49,981 nucleotides of DNA, from NCBI GenBank assembly GCA_009692925.1, contig SHYG01000006.1, positions 1 through 49,981 of the forward strand. The letters are read 5' to 3'. Position 1 is the first letter of the stretch. Every line of letters starts with the position of its first letter. A program made the translations under genes and the position numbers. Positions 9,891 through 19,130 of the stretch are shown here, one piece after another. This DNA comes from Dehalococcoidia bacterium. Lineage in GTDB: Bacteria; Chloroflexota; Dehalococcoidia; Lucifugimonadales; UBA3495. Below the pieces are notes generated by a model. That model worked only from the letters and a program-made list of their open reading frames with translations, made no database searches and was not told the DNA's origin.

Positions 9891-11114
9891 ATGCCGGAAC
9901 CGGGGATGGTCTACTTGGATCATGCGGGCACCACTCCTACCGATCCGGTGGTGTTGGAAGCCATGCTGCCTTACTTTATCCACTTCTATGGCAACCCCTC
10001 CAGCGTCCATGCCGTGGGACAGGCCGCCCGCCGCGCCCTGGATGACGCCAGAGAGCGGGTGGCCAAAGTTTTGCACTGCCGCACCAGCGAGGTGGTGTTC
10101 ACCAGCGGCGGCACCGAGTCGGACAATGCGGCGATCCACGGCGCCGCCACCGCCCTGCACGAGACTGGCAACCACGTCATCACCACCAGCGTGGAACACC
10201 ACGCGGTGCTGCACACCTGCCAGTATCTGGAGAACCTGGGCTACGAAGTGACCTACCTGCCGGTGGACCGCTTCGGCATGGTCCACCCAGAGGCGGTCTA
10301 CCAGGCCATTACCGACCGCACTACTCTGGTCACCATCATGTACGCCAACAACGAGATTGGCGCCATCAACCCCATCGTCGATATTGCCAAAGCCGTTAAG
10401 CAGCGCGCCCAGGAGCTGGAACGCACCATCGTGTTCCACACCGACGCGGTGCAGGCTGCCGGGTTCCTGGACCTGAACGTGCGGCAGCTTGGGGTTGATA
10501 TGCTCAGCCTGTCCGGCCACAAGTTCTACGGCCCCAAGGGCACCGGGGTGCTTTACATCCGGCGGGGCACGCCCTTCCTGCCGCTGCTAATCGGGGGCGG
10601 CCAGGAGCGGGAGCGGCGCTCCGGCACCGAAAACATCCCCGGCATTGTGGGGCTGGCCACCGCCCTGGAGCTGGCCGACGGGAGCCGGGAGGAAACCAGC
10701 GCCCATTGCGCTGGGCTGCGAGACCACATAATTCGCTATATCACCGAGACGATTCCAGACGTCCATCTCAACGGCCATCCTGCCCCGCGGTTGCCCAACA
10801 ACGTCAACTTCTCCTTCGAGGGCGTGCAGGGCGAACCAATCCTGCTGGGTCTGGATTTGGCGGGCATCGCCGCATCCAGTGGCAGCGCTTGCAGCTCCGG
10901 CTCGCTGGAGCCTTCCCACGTGCTGCTGGCCCTGGGGCAGACCGCGGAGCAGGCTCGGGGCAGCCTGCGGATTACCCTGGGCAAGTCTAACACCCAGGAG
11001 GAAGTTGACTACACCCTCAAGGTGCTGGTGGATCTGGTGGTCCGGTTGCGCCAAATGCCTGCAATGCCCACATTGACCACAGTGACGACTCCCCCGTCAG
11101 AGCCACGGCGCTAG
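9891..11114 (+). CDS. Cysteine desulfurase (NifS/IscS family)
   Basis: [36 protein letters not shown] (PLP Lys), [22 protein letters not shown] (catalytic Cys). Confidence 0.94.
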   Translation: MPEPGMVYLDHAGTTPTDPVVLEAMLPYFIHFYGNPSSVHAVGQAARRALDDARERVAKVLHCRTSEVVFTSGGTESDNAAIHGAATALHETGNHVITTSVEHHAVLHTCQYLENLGYEVTYLPVDRFGMVHPEAVYQAITDRTTLVTIMYANNEIGAINPIVDIAKAVKQRAQELERTIVFHTDAVQAAGFLDLNVRQLGVDMLSLSGHKFYGPKGTGVLYIRRGTPFLPLLIGGGQERERRSGTENIPGIVGLATALELADGSREETSAHCAGLRDHIIRYITETIPDVHLNGHPAPRLPNNVNFSFEGVQGEPILLGLDLAGIAASSGSACSSGSLEPSHVLLALGQTAEQARGSLRITLGKSNTQEEVDYTLKVLVDLVVRLRQMPAMPTLTTVTTPPSEPRR

Positions 11115-11115
11115 T

Positions 11116-11754
11116 ATGCCGATGCTGCAATCGTGCCGCTGGGCGCTGCTGGGCTGCCTTCTGATGATGACATTGGCGGCCTGCACCACGGCCTCATCCA
11201 AGACCTGCGCGGAGGCCTCACCCAAGTGGAACCAGTATCACCGGGGCCGAACGCTGGACTTGGTGGTGGTAACCATTGAGTGTTCGCCGGAGCTGCGCTA
11301 CTCCACCATCCAGCAAGCGCCCCTGACGCTGCCTGCCGGCTCCCCCTGCGCCAGCCAGTTGCCCGCTGCCGGCGCCGGGGCGCCCGTGATTGAGGCGGGC
11401 AAGGTGCAGCACTGGCGGCTGATACCCTCGGATCCGGCGCTGCAGCTGGTGTTGGTGCACCTCAAGCTGGAGAACCACACCGCCACCAGCGTCATCGTCA
11501 ACGTGGATGAGGATGCCGCGGAGCTGCGCGATTTCGCTTCCACCATCTACCGTCCAGTTATCGTGATCCAGCGGGTGCAGGAGACCGCCGACCCGCCGGG
11601 CCGGGAGGGCCGCTCTCTGGTGTTTATCCAGGGGCCCATGGAGTTGAAGAAGGACTGCGGCGTGGACGGCTGGATGATGTTTGAGGCCCCCCCTGGGACC
11701 AAATTCCGCGAGATTCGGTGGCGCGCCAGCGACTCCCTGAGCATCGACTTCTAG
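11116..11754 (+). CDS. Putative secreted lipoprotein, unknown function
   Basis: N-terminal signal with lipobox-like LAAC; starts 2 bp after the iscS-like stop. Confidence 0.6.
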   Translation: MPMLQSCRWALLGCLLMMTLAACTTASSKTCAEASPKWNQYHRGRTLDLVVVTIECSPELRYSTIQQAPLTLPAGSPCASQLPAAGAGAPVIEAGKVQHWRLIPSDPALQLVLVHLKLENHTATSVIVNVDEDAAELRDFASTIYRPVIVIQRVQETADPPGREGRSLVFIQGPMELKKDCGVDGWMMFEAPPGTKFREIRWRASDSLSIDF

Positions 11755-11757
11755 CTA

Positions 11758-11868
11758 AGAACCTGTCCGATAACCACAGAGAGCGCAGAGAACACAGAGA
11801 GTTTACGATTGGTTGTCTATAATCTAAGTGGTCTCTGTGCGCTCGGTGGTGAGTTGTCGGATAGGCTC
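11758..11868. repeat. Dispersed CGCAGAG-type repeat copy (GTCCGATAACCACAGAGAGCGCAGAGAACACAGAGAG...)
   Basis: Shares GTC(C/G)GATAACC(A/G)CAGAG and the following segment with 42176-42285 and with the reverse complement of 42840-42957. Confidence 0.7.
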
Positions 11869-11893
11869 CAAGTGCCGCGTCCCTGAAGCTGCC

Positions 11894-12766
11894 ATGACGC
11901 GACTACCGCCGGTTGCCCAATGCTGCTCCTGGCAGTACAAAAACCCTTTCGAGCCAGCAATCCTTTTCTGTGATCTGCCCATTTATCGTGGAGACGGCAG
12001 GCGGGCGGAAAGTATGCGGGCCGACCGCAGGCTCTGCATTCTGCACCTCCGGAGCGCTAGCAAGAACCTGGCTGATTTCGACAGGGCCTTGGATGCCCGT
12101 ATCAAGTTGGCGGAGGATTCCCCGGGGCAACCATGGCTTGACCTAACGGGGGTGTTCTTCCCCACGGACGCAGACTTTAGCCAGCATAAGTTCAGGAAAA
12201 ATGTGGCCTTGGACCGCGCCACCTTCTCCGGCGCCGCACGCTTCGACTCCACCATGTTCCACCGCACCGCATCCTTCCGCTGGACCATGTTCTCCGGCGA
12301 TGCTTCTTTCACTGGCGTCAACTTCTCCAGCCTCTCCGGCTACACGGACTTCTCCTCAGCGCAGTTCTCGGGCAACGCTGCTTTCGATCTCGCGAGGTTT
12401 ACCGGCAGCGCCTACTTCGACGGCACCCCCTTTTTCGACGTTGCCAATTTCCGCGCCGCAGTTTTTGCGGGTGAGGCCTACTTCATGGCGGCCAGCTTCC
12501 ACCGCCCCGCTGACTTCGGCCATGCCTCCTTTTCGGGAGACACTTTTTTCAACCCATCTACCTTCCGGGGCGACGCTGCCTTCGACGCTGCCACCTTCTC
12601 CAGCGCCGCCCTCTTTGACTCAGCTACATTCTCCGGCAAGGCTTCTTTCACCCGCAGTGTCTTTTCCGGCTACACTGACTTCTCCACCGCCGGCTTTGCG
12701 GTCACCCCTGACTTCAGCACCGCCGTCTTTTCGGGCCCGGCCTATCCTTGGATAAGCAGGGAATGA
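11894..12766 (+). CDS. Pentapeptide-repeat protein (Phe-centred, Pentapeptide_3-like) with N-terminal Cys/His motif
   Basis: Repeated units such as ATFSGAARFDSTMF, ASFSGDTFFNPSTFRGDAAFDAATFSSAALFDSATFSGKASF; CILH motif. Confidence 0.85.
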   Translation: MTRLPPVAQCCSWQYKNPFEPAILFCDLPIYRGDGRRAESMRADRRLCILHLRSASKNLADFDRALDARIKLAEDSPGQPWLDLTGVFFPTDADFSQHKFRKNVALDRATFSGAARFDSTMFHRTASFRWTMFSGDASFTGVNFSSLSGYTDFSSAQFSGNAAFDLARFTGSAYFDGTPFFDVANFRAAVFAGEAYFMAASFHRPADFGHASFSGDTFFNPSTFRGDAAFDAATFSSAALFDSATFSGKASFTRSVFSGYTDFSTAGFAVTPDFSTAVFSGPAYPWISRE

Positions 12767-13438
12767 GTGGGAGAGACCAAGCCTCCGTCCGCCGACAGAC
12801 CTAGCTGGGCCGCCCGCCTGGCGACTCTGCTGGGCCGCCGCAACCGCGCTGCTCCAGTGTCGGCGACGGTGTGGCGGCGATTGTTCCATGTTGCCGCCGG
12901 ACTCTGCTTGGCGATGTTTGTTTACTTAGCACCCCAGGCTTTCCTCCTGCCGTCGTTGATCGCCCTGGCCGCCGTTGCGGTGGCGCTGGAGCTGGCCCGG
13001 CAGCGCGTAACTCGGCTGAACCACCTGCTGGTGCGTTGCCTGGCGCCGCTGCTGAAGGGGGATGAGGACCGGCGCATCACCGGCTCCACTTACATGCTGA
13101 TGGGCGCGCTGGCGGCCTTGCTGCTCTTTGACCGTACTGCGGCGGCGGTGGCGTTGCTGCTCCTGGCGCTAGGCGACCCGGTTGCCGCCCTGGTGGGACG
13201 GCGCGCGCCGGGACCGCGGCTATGGGGAAAGTCTCTGGTGGGCACCGTGGCCTTTATGGCTGCCGGCATGTTGGGCGTGGGTACGGGGGTGGTGTTAGGC
13301 GGCTTGCCGTACCATTGGGGCTTCGTGGCTGGAGCTGCCGTCGCCGCGCTGGTGGAGCTGCTCCCGCTGCCGTTGGATGACAACTTATCCATCCCGCTGG
13401 CCGCCGGAGCGGTGATGTGGCTGGCGGGTGCAGCGTGA
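12767..13438 (+). CDS. Membrane kinase/cytidylyltransferase of the SEC59/DGK1/VTE5 (dolichol/phytol kinase, CDP-diglyceride synthase-like) family
   Basis: ALGDPVAALVGRR...GKSLVGTVAF, DDNLSIPLAAG; multiple TM segments; GTG start adjacent to the preceding TGA. Confidence 0.8.
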   Translation: MGETKPPSADRPSWAARLATLLGRRNRAAPVSATVWRRLFHVAAGLCLAMFVYLAPQAFLLPSLIALAAVAVALELARQRVTRLNHLLVRCLAPLLKGDEDRRITGSTYMLMGALAALLLFDRTAAAVALLLLALGDPVAALVGRRAPGPRLWGKSLVGTVAFMAAGMLGVGTGVVLGGLPYHWGFVAGAAVAALVELLPLPLDDNLSIPLAAGAVMWLAGAA

Positions 13439-13447
13439 GACCGGGAT

Positions 13448-13555
13448 TGCGTCATTCCGGCGGAAGCCGGAATCCAAGCACTTCGCCTGCTCACGGGAAC
13501 GGTGGGTGCAGAAGCTCCACTCTGGGTTCCGGCCTGCGCCGAACGACGATGGCGA
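13448..13555. repeat. CATTCCGGCG...GCCGGAATCC ... GGTTCCGGCC...CGCCGAACGACG dispersed palindromic repeat
   Basis: Read directly; related copy at 41550-41636. Confidence 0.6.
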
Positions 13556-13607
13556 TGCTGAGGGCGTGGTTGTTGCTTCTGAATGCTGGTATGAGACCGG
13601 CGGTTTT

Positions 13608-13642
13608 CCCGTAGGAGCGACGCACGCTTCGCCCCTACGGGG
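13608..13642. repeat. Hairpin CCCGTAGGAGCG...CGCCCCTACGGG between convergent genes
   Basis: Perfect outer stem CCCGTAGG/CCTACGGG read directly. Confidence 0.6.
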
Positions 13643-13650
13643 GCATGGGT

Positions 13651-14997
13651 TCAGGCGCCGCCGTTATAGTCAATGACCGCTGCCTGCTCCCGCTGGAACT
13701 TCAGGTAGGCGGACTTCTGCAGGGCAGGTCGCTGAGACGCGAGCAGGTCTTTGCCCTGGGCCGCGCCTTCGCAGAGCAGGTCAATGACCACCATGGCCAT
13801 GACCTTGGCCGGGTTCACCACCGCCGCTTCGTAGTCCGTAATCAGGTAGTCCTTGCTGTGTCCCGATCCCACCGCGCCGCTCACGTAGGGGTGGCACACC
13901 GGCATCAGCTGGCTCAGGTCGCCCATGTCAGTGGAGCCGCCGCGGTTGCGCCGGGGCGGGATGGTGATGGTGTTGCCGTGGCCCACCAGCTCCCCGGCGT
14001 TCTCCAGGAACAGCTCCTGAAGCCGGGGGTTGCCACGCATGGGCAGGTAGCCGGGGATGGTGGTGATTTTCACGGAAGCGCCTACCGCCAGCGCGCCCGC
14101 CTTGAGGCACCGGTCCACCACCGCCGAGTTCTGGGCCACCGACTGGGTTGATCCAGAGCGCACCCGCCACTCCAGCCGCACGTCGGCAGGCACGGCGCTG
14201 ACCGCCTCGCCGCCCCGGGTCATGATGCCGTGCAGACGCACCGTGTCCGCATCCTGGAAGGTCTCCCGGTTGGCGTGCATGGCCTGGATAGCGAAGGTGG
14301 CGGCGTTGAGGGCGTTGATGCCCCGGTGCGGCGCGGCTCCTGCGTGGGCGCCCAACCCCTTAAACTGGACGTACTTCACCACGTGCCCGTTGCTGGTGCC
14401 GCCCACGGCGAACTTGTGGTGATTCATGTCGCTGGCGGTGTGGCACATCATAGCCAGGTCCACGTCGTCGAACTCCCCCAGCCGGATTAGCTCCTGCTTG
14501 CCGCCCAGGAACTCGACACGGCCCGCCTCGCGCAGCTTCAGCCGCTGCTCCACCTCGATGAACTCCTCGGCGGGGACGGCGAAGGGGATAATTTCTCCGG
14601 ACAGGGCCTTGAGCACCTCCGGCTGCATGAGTCCAATGGCGGCCCCAAGCATCATGCCGATCTGGCAGTGGTGGCCGCAGGCGTGGGCCGCGCCGGTTTG
14701 CTGATCGGCATGGGGATGGTCGTTGACGATGAGGGAGTCCAGCTCGCCCAGAATTGCCACTCTGGGGCCCGGCCCGCCACCGCCGGGGATGCGTCCCTTG
14801 ACTCCCGTTAGTGCCAAATCTTGGCGGAAGGCTATGCCCATCTCCTGGAAGTGGCGCGCCACCAGCCGCGCGGTTTTAGTCTCGCTGAAGCCCGGTTCAG
14901 GGTTGGCCAGCACCTCCCGCGCCGCGGCAACAATCTGCTGCTTGCGGGACTCGATGGCCGCGCAGGCCTTCTGCTTGAGCTCCTGGGGGTTGAGCAT
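13651..14997 (-). CDS. M20 family amidohydrolase/peptidase (aminobenzoyl-glutamate utilization AbgB-like)
   Basis: GAAHACGHHCQIGMMLGAAIGLM, VPAEEFIEVE, KGLGAHAGAAPHRGINALNA. Confidence 0.9.
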   Translation of the reverse strand: MLNPQELKQKACAAIESRKQQIVAAAREVLANPEPGFSETKTARLVARHFQEMGIAFRQDLALTGVKGRIPGGGGPGPRVAILGELDSLIVNDHPHADQQTGAAHACGHHCQIGMMLGAAIGLMQPEVLKALSGEIIPFAVPAEEFIEVEQRLKLREAGRVEFLGGKQELIRLGEFDDVDLAMMCHTASDMNHHKFAVGGTSNGHVVKYVQFKGLGAHAGAAPHRGINALNAATFAIQAMHANRETFQDADTVRLHGIMTRGGEAVSAVPADVRLEWRVRSGSTQSVAQNSAVVDRCLKAGALAVGASVKITTIPGYLPMRGNPRLQELFLENAGELVGHGNTITIPPRRNRGGSTDMGDLSQLMPVCHPYVSGAVGSGHSKDYLITDYEAAVVNPAKVMAMVVIDLLCEGAAQGKDLLASQRPALQKSAYLKFQREQAAVIDYNGGA

Positions 14998-14999
14998 GC

Positions 15000-16340
15000 C
15001 TACTCCGGGTGGAACGTCTCGTCCTTGGCCAGACTGCGCATGAACTTCAGGTACTCGTTGCGGGTCATCTCCGGGCGATGTCCGGCGATGATGCGGCCGG
15101 CCTGGGCGCCGCCATCGGCCAGCAGGTCCACCACCGTGGCGGCCAGGGCCTTGGCGGCGGTGATTACCGCCAGGGTGTAGTCCTCCACCACGTAGTTGGC
15201 GCCGTGGCCCAGCCCGGTGGCCCCGCCCACGTAGGGGTGGATCGCCGGCATCAGATGGCTGATGTCGCCCATGTCCGTGGAGCCGGTGCGGTGGGACACG
15301 TGGCCCACGTTCTCCTTGCCCACCAGCGTCACGGCGTTGGTCTCAAAGACCTGGTTCATGGCCTTGTCCTGCTTCAAGGGCAGGTAGCCGGGGATGGTCT
15401 GGATTTTGACCGTGGCGCCCACGGCCATGGCGCCGGCCCGCAGCGCCCGGTCCACCTTCTTGTTGGCGTCCAGGATCGCCTCTATGGTGCGGCCCCGCAC
15501 AAAGGTCTCCATGCGCACGTCGGCGGGCACCGCGCTGACCGCCTCGCCGCCCTTGGTGATGATGGGATGCACCCGGATGGTGTCCTCATCCCGGAAGGTC
15601 TCCCGGTTGAAGTGGATGGCTGTCAATGCCAGGGTGGCGGCGTTGAGGGCGTTGATGCCCAGGTGAGGCGAGCCGCCGGCGTGGGCGCCCCGGCCCAGGA
15701 ACTGAATCTTCTTGGCCAGCGTGCCGTTGTTGGTGCCGCTGACGCAGAGCTTGCCCTCGTCCTTGGAGCTGGTGGTGTGCATCATCATCGCCAGGTCAAT
15801 GTCGTCGAACTCCCCCAGCTTCACCAACTCCGGCTTGCCTCCCAGGAACTCCAGCTTCCCCGCCTGGCGCAGAGAGTCCCGGTACTCAATCTCGATGTAC
15901 TCTTCCGCGGGCACCGCCATGAGGACAATGCGCCCGCCCAGGAACTGGAGCACCTCCGGCTGCATGAGGCCGATGGTGGCGCCCATGAGCATGCCGATCT
16001 GGCAGTGGTGGCCGCAGGCGTGGGCCGCGCCGGTGGCCGGGTCGGCGAAGGGGTGCTCGTTGACGATGAGGGAGTCCAGCTCGCCCAGCAGAGCGAGGGT
16101 AGGCCCGGCGCTGCCGCCGACCAACTGGGCGCGCACCCCGGTGAGGGCCAGCCCGGCCTTGAAGGGGATGCCCATCTCGGCGAACTTGCCCGCCACCAGC
16201 CGGGCGGTTTTGACCTCCCGAAACCCCGGCTCCGGGTGCTTCAGGATGGTCTGAGCCACGCCAACGATCTCGCCGGCGCGGGAGTCGATGGCGGAAAATA
16301 CCCGCCGCTTCAGCTCTTCTTTGGATGGCACGGGTGGCAT
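15000..16340 (-). CDS. M20 family amidohydrolase/peptidase, tandem paralogue of the downstream gene
   Basis: GAAHACGHHCQIGMLMGATIGLMQPEVL, GRGAHAGGSPHLGINALNA; extended similarity to 13651..14997. Confidence 0.9.
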   Translation of the reverse strand: MPPVPSKEELKRRVFSAIDSRAGEIVGVAQTILKHPEPGFREVKTARLVAGKFAEMGIPFKAGLALTGVRAQLVGGSAGPTLALLGELDSLIVNEHPFADPATGAAHACGHHCQIGMLMGATIGLMQPEVLQFLGGRIVLMAVPAEEYIEIEYRDSLRQAGKLEFLGGKPELVKLGEFDDIDLAMMMHTTSSKDEGKLCVSGTNNGTLAKKIQFLGRGAHAGGSPHLGINALNAATLALTAIHFNRETFRDEDTIRVHPIITKGGEAVSAVPADVRMETFVRGRTIEAILDANKKVDRALRAGAMAVGATVKIQTIPGYLPLKQDKAMNQVFETNAVTLVGKENVGHVSHRTGSTDMGDISHLMPAIHPYVGGATGLGHGANYVVEDYTLAVITAAKALAATVVDLLADGGAQAGRIIAGHRPEMTRNEYLKFMRSLAKDETFHPE

Positions 16341-16419
16341 GATAGACCTCCCTGCGGTCTGGAGCTTGCCCCGATTTTAACAAAGCTGGTGGGAAAAGGA
16401 TACCGCCGTCGTCGCGGTG

Positions 16420-16425
16420 TATAAT
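16420..16425 (+). promoter_or_regulatory. -10-like TATAAT 9 nt upstream of the glycerate kinase ATG (candidate leaderless transcript)
   Basis: GTGTATAATACCGGCGTCATGGG; no Shine-Dalgarno visible. Confidence 0.4.
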
Positions 16426-16434
16426 ACCGGCGTC

Positions 16435-17586
16435 ATGGGACTGAAGATAATCATTGCTCCCCAGAGCTTCAAGGGCAGTGTGTCCGGGCTGGTGGCTGCC
16501 CAGGCCATTGCCCGCGGCGTGCTGGCGGTGGAGCCAACGGCGGTGACGGTGCTGGTGCCGGTGGCCGACGGCGGCGACGGCACCCTGGACGCCCTGGTGG
16601 AGGGCACCGGCGGTCAGACCTTCCGCAGCGTGGTGACCGGGCCCCTGGGGCAGCAGGTGGAGGCCAGTTGGGGAGTGATGCGCGACGGCCAGACCGCGGT
16701 GATCGAGATGGCGCGCGCCTCCGGGCTGGCGCTGCTGCCGCCGCGCAAACGCAACCCAAGGGTGGCCACCACCCGTGGCACCGGCGAGCTGATTAAAGAG
16801 GCCCTGGAAAGGGGGTACACTCGCATCCTGGTGGGACTGGGGGGCAGCGCCACCAACGACGGCGGCGCGGGCATGGCCGCCGCTCTGGGGTTTAAATTCC
16901 TGGATGCCAAGGGGCACCCGCTGCCCGCCGGCGGGTCGGCGCTGGCCAAGCTGAGCCGCATAGACTTCTCCAGCAAGCATTCCAGGCTGGCCCAGGCCAC
17001 GGTGGTGGGAGTTACCGACGTGACCAACCCGCTGTGCGGCCCCACGGGAGCCTCGGCGATATACGGCCCGCAGAAAGGGGCGTCGCCGGACGTGGTGGCG
17101 GAGCTGGACGCGGCGCTGCAGCACTTCGCGAAGGTGGTGCAGCGAGATTTGGGCCACTCGGTGTTGGCGCTGCCCCGGACGGGCGCTGCTGGCGGTTTGG
17201 GCGCCGGGCTGGTGGCTTTTGCCGGCGGGGAGCTGCGGTCCGGGATTGACATGGTGTGCGAGGCCGTGGGCTTTGACCAGCACCTGGAGGGGGCCAGCCT
17301 GGTGATTACCGGGGAGGGCCGCGCCGACCACTCCAGCATCTACGACAAGGCCCCGGTGGGAGTGGCCCGCCGTGCGCAGGCCAAGGGAGTGCCCACCATC
17401 CTGCTGGCGGGCAGCCTGGGCGCGGGCTACGAGCAGCTATACCAGCATGGCATTGCTGGCATCATGTGCATCGCCGACCGGCCCATGACCTTTGAGCAGA
17501 GTCTGTCCCGCACGGAAGAGCTGCTGGCGGGAGCTGCCGAACGGGCGCTACGGCTGATGCGGTTGGGGAGTGCGGTCAGGGCTTAA
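16435..17586 (+). CDS. Glycerate kinase (GarK/GlxK family)
   Basis: MGLKIIIAPQSFKGSVSGLVAAQAIARGV, PVADGGDGTLDAL, VGLGGSATNDGGAGMAAALG. Confidence 0.93.
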   Translation: MGLKIIIAPQSFKGSVSGLVAAQAIARGVLAVEPTAVTVLVPVADGGDGTLDALVEGTGGQTFRSVVTGPLGQQVEASWGVMRDGQTAVIEMARASGLALLPPRKRNPRVATTRGTGELIKEALERGYTRILVGLGGSATNDGGAGMAAALGFKFLDAKGHPLPAGGSALAKLSRIDFSSKHSRLAQATVVGVTDVTNPLCGPTGASAIYGPQKGASPDVVAELDAALQHFAKVVQRDLGHSVLALPRTGAAGGLGAGLVAFAGGELRSGIDMVCEAVGFDQHLEGASLVITGEGRADHSSIYDKAPVGVARRAQAKGVPTILLAGSLGAGYEQLYQHGIAGIMCIADRPMTFEQSLSRTEELLAGAAERALRLMRLGSAVRA

Positions 17587-17641
17587 CTGGGAGGGCGACA
17601 CCGAACCCGCTACCGGCGGTACGCCTGGTTCCGGGGCTGAT

Positions 17642-17698
17642 CTAGTAGATGCGAATCGTGTGGGCTTCTGTCTCAAACACCAGCCGGATGCGCCAAGG
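17642..17698 (-). pseudogene. C-terminal remnant of a RelE/ParE-type toxin
   Basis: Minus strand reads PWRIRLVFETEAHTIRIY* directly after the antitoxin-frame stop; resembles the terminal strand region of RelE/ParE toxins; N-terminal part absent. Confidence 0.45.
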
Positions 17699-17979
17699 TC
17701 ACAAACCAAACTCGCGTTTCAACTCTTCAGCCGAGATGCCCCCCCCAAATGCTCCTGCCAGGCTTCCGCCGCGCCCTTGTCTTCTTCCGCTGTGGTGGGT
17801 TCATCGTCGTAGGGGGCCTCCATCAGGGCCCGTATCAAGGGGTCGCCCATGTTGCGAAGGTATTCCAGGTAGCGTTTGACGGCGTGCCACTCGCCTTCGG
17901 GCAACTCGCCTACCGGGCGGTATCGCTCGTCTTTGATGGTCTTGGAATGTACTGCTCCTGGTACTTTGCGGCTGGCCAT
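17699..17979 (-). pseudogene. RelB/Phd-like or similar antitoxin gene, frameshifted in a C8 tract (17729-17736)
   Basis: ORF 17719..17979 ends EHLGGASRLKS. Adding one G on the coding strand restores ...EHLGGGISAEELKREFGL*, a typical antitoxin C-terminus. Confidence 0.5.
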
Positions 17980-18023
17980 GGCTTGTCATTGCAAGCCGTG
18001 CTCACGAAACCTGCGACACCTAA

Positions 18024-18122
18024 CAGGGTGCTGAAAAAGGGGTCGACGGCCCGAAAGCGTCCCAATTTGCGTATCTGAGAGTCCGTCCATTTTTCGCAAG
18101 ATCGGGGTTTTTCAGCAGCCTG
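18024..18122 (+). mobile_element. MITE-like element copy C (99 bp), target duplication CTAA/CTAA
   Basis: CTAA-CAGGGTGCTGAAAAAGGGGTCGACGGCC...GGGGTTTTTCAGCAGCCTG-CTAA. Confidence 0.9.
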
Positions 18123-18360
18123 CTAAGCCGCCTCCGCGAAGGCATATACCGGGATTCTAGCGGTGCGCTTGGGTGTAGCTGCCGTCAATACCAATTTCTG
18201 CACACGCTCCAGGGTGTCGGGGCGCAGGAGCACTTCACCGCACTGCCGGCAGACTTCGGCGGGCACATTTTCCAGTATGATGATTTTCCCATCATGCTGC
18301 TGCGAATGGCTAATCCTCTTAATCTTCCAGTTCTCCCCCGCATCGGGGACATCGCTTCAT
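18123..18360 (-). pseudogene. YgiT-type zinc-finger (MqsA N-terminal-like) protein, +1 frameshift near 18321; stop codon lies in the MITE target duplication
   Basis: MKRCPRCGGELED (frame 1), then after skipping one T: KRISHSQQHDGKIIILENVPAEVCRQCGEVLLRPDTLERVQKLVLTAATPKRTARIPVYAFAEAA*. Confidence 0.6.
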
Positions 18361-18376
18361 GGTTGAGCCTCCCCCC

Positions 18377-18778
18377 TCACCGCACCCGCTCCCGCACAAA
18401 CTCTACCACCACGCCGGCCAGCTCAATGGCGCGGTCGGAGTCGTCCCGATCAAAGGCCTCCGCGGGGATTCCGCCGGGCAGAAAGCTGGGGTAGCGGGTA
18501 ATCTCATAATACTTGTCTAGCTGGCGGGCCTCGCTCTTGATGGTGTCAAAGAACATCTCAAAGAGCTTGGCATCCTCACACAAGTCCGAGAGGGAGTGGC
18601 CCCACACGTCTTCGGCGCCGCGGTGGTAGAGGAACGCCTTCACCGCCTTCTCCGCCGCCTGCTGCCCCAGGAAGCACGCCAGATTGAAGCGGGCGCCCTC
18701 CCGCAGGAACTCGGCGTCATCCATGTCCTGCTGCGCCTGACGCAGCCAGCGGGCGCCTTCCGTCTCGCGATCAGTCAT
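18377..18778 (-). CDS. HEPN domain protein (toxin-like partner of MNT)
   Basis: [57 protein letters not shown]...GH HEPN motif. Confidence 0.85.
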   Translation of the reverse strand: MTDRETEGARWLRQAQQDMDDAEFLREGARFNLACFLGQQAAEKAVKAFLYHRGAEDVWGHSLSDLCEDAKLFEMFFDTIKSEARQLDKYYEITRYPSFLPGGIPAEAFDRDDSDRAIELAGVVVEFVRERVR

Positions 18779-19115
18779 TATTGAAAATCACGCGTCCTTT
18801 CTCACAAGCTAGCTGCAACGCGGGTAAGGTATCCCTTAAAGTGGCGAACTCCTCGGGGGTGTAGACCTGGGTATCCACCGCCACGCCGCTGCCCAGGTGG
18901 TAGGAGAAAAAATCGGCCCGGCGGCCAAAGGTTGCCTCGGTCTTATGCACCACAATCAACTCGATGCGACTGTCGGGGCGGTACTCACCGGTGACCATGT
19001 CACCGGTGAGGATCACCTGCTCCACTCCTAAGTTGGGCAGCAGGTCCATAATCTCCTTCAATTCCCGCTCCAGCATCTTCCTGCGGAACTGGATAAAGCC
19101 AACGCGCATGGGCAT
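18771..19115 (-). CDS. MNT-like minimal nucleotidyltransferase (degenerate catalytic motif), partner of HEPN
   Basis: [27 protein letters not shown] aligns with the GS..RG....SD.DL motif; overlaps the HEPN gene by 8 bp. Confidence 0.7.
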   Translation of the reverse strand: MPMRVGFIQFRRKMLERELKEIMDLLPNLGVEQVILTGDMVTGEYRPDSRIELIVVHKTEATFGRRADFFSYHLGSGVAVDTQVYTPEEFATLRDTLPALQLACEKGRVIFNND

Positions 19116-19130
19116 AGTCGTCCCCTAACC

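Noticed and set aside
12190-12740. Tandem DNA repeat region
   Set aside because: Periodicity explained by pentapeptide protein repeats; nucleotide identity between units is low.
15009-16424. 471-aa plus-strand ORF opposite an M20 gene
   Set aside because: Shadow ORF of a well-supported minus-strand gene; composition biased, no recognisable domain.
15886-17331. 481-aa minus-strand ORF across the glycerate kinase/M20 divergent region
   Set aside because: Overlaps two supported genes and their promoter region; shadow ORF.
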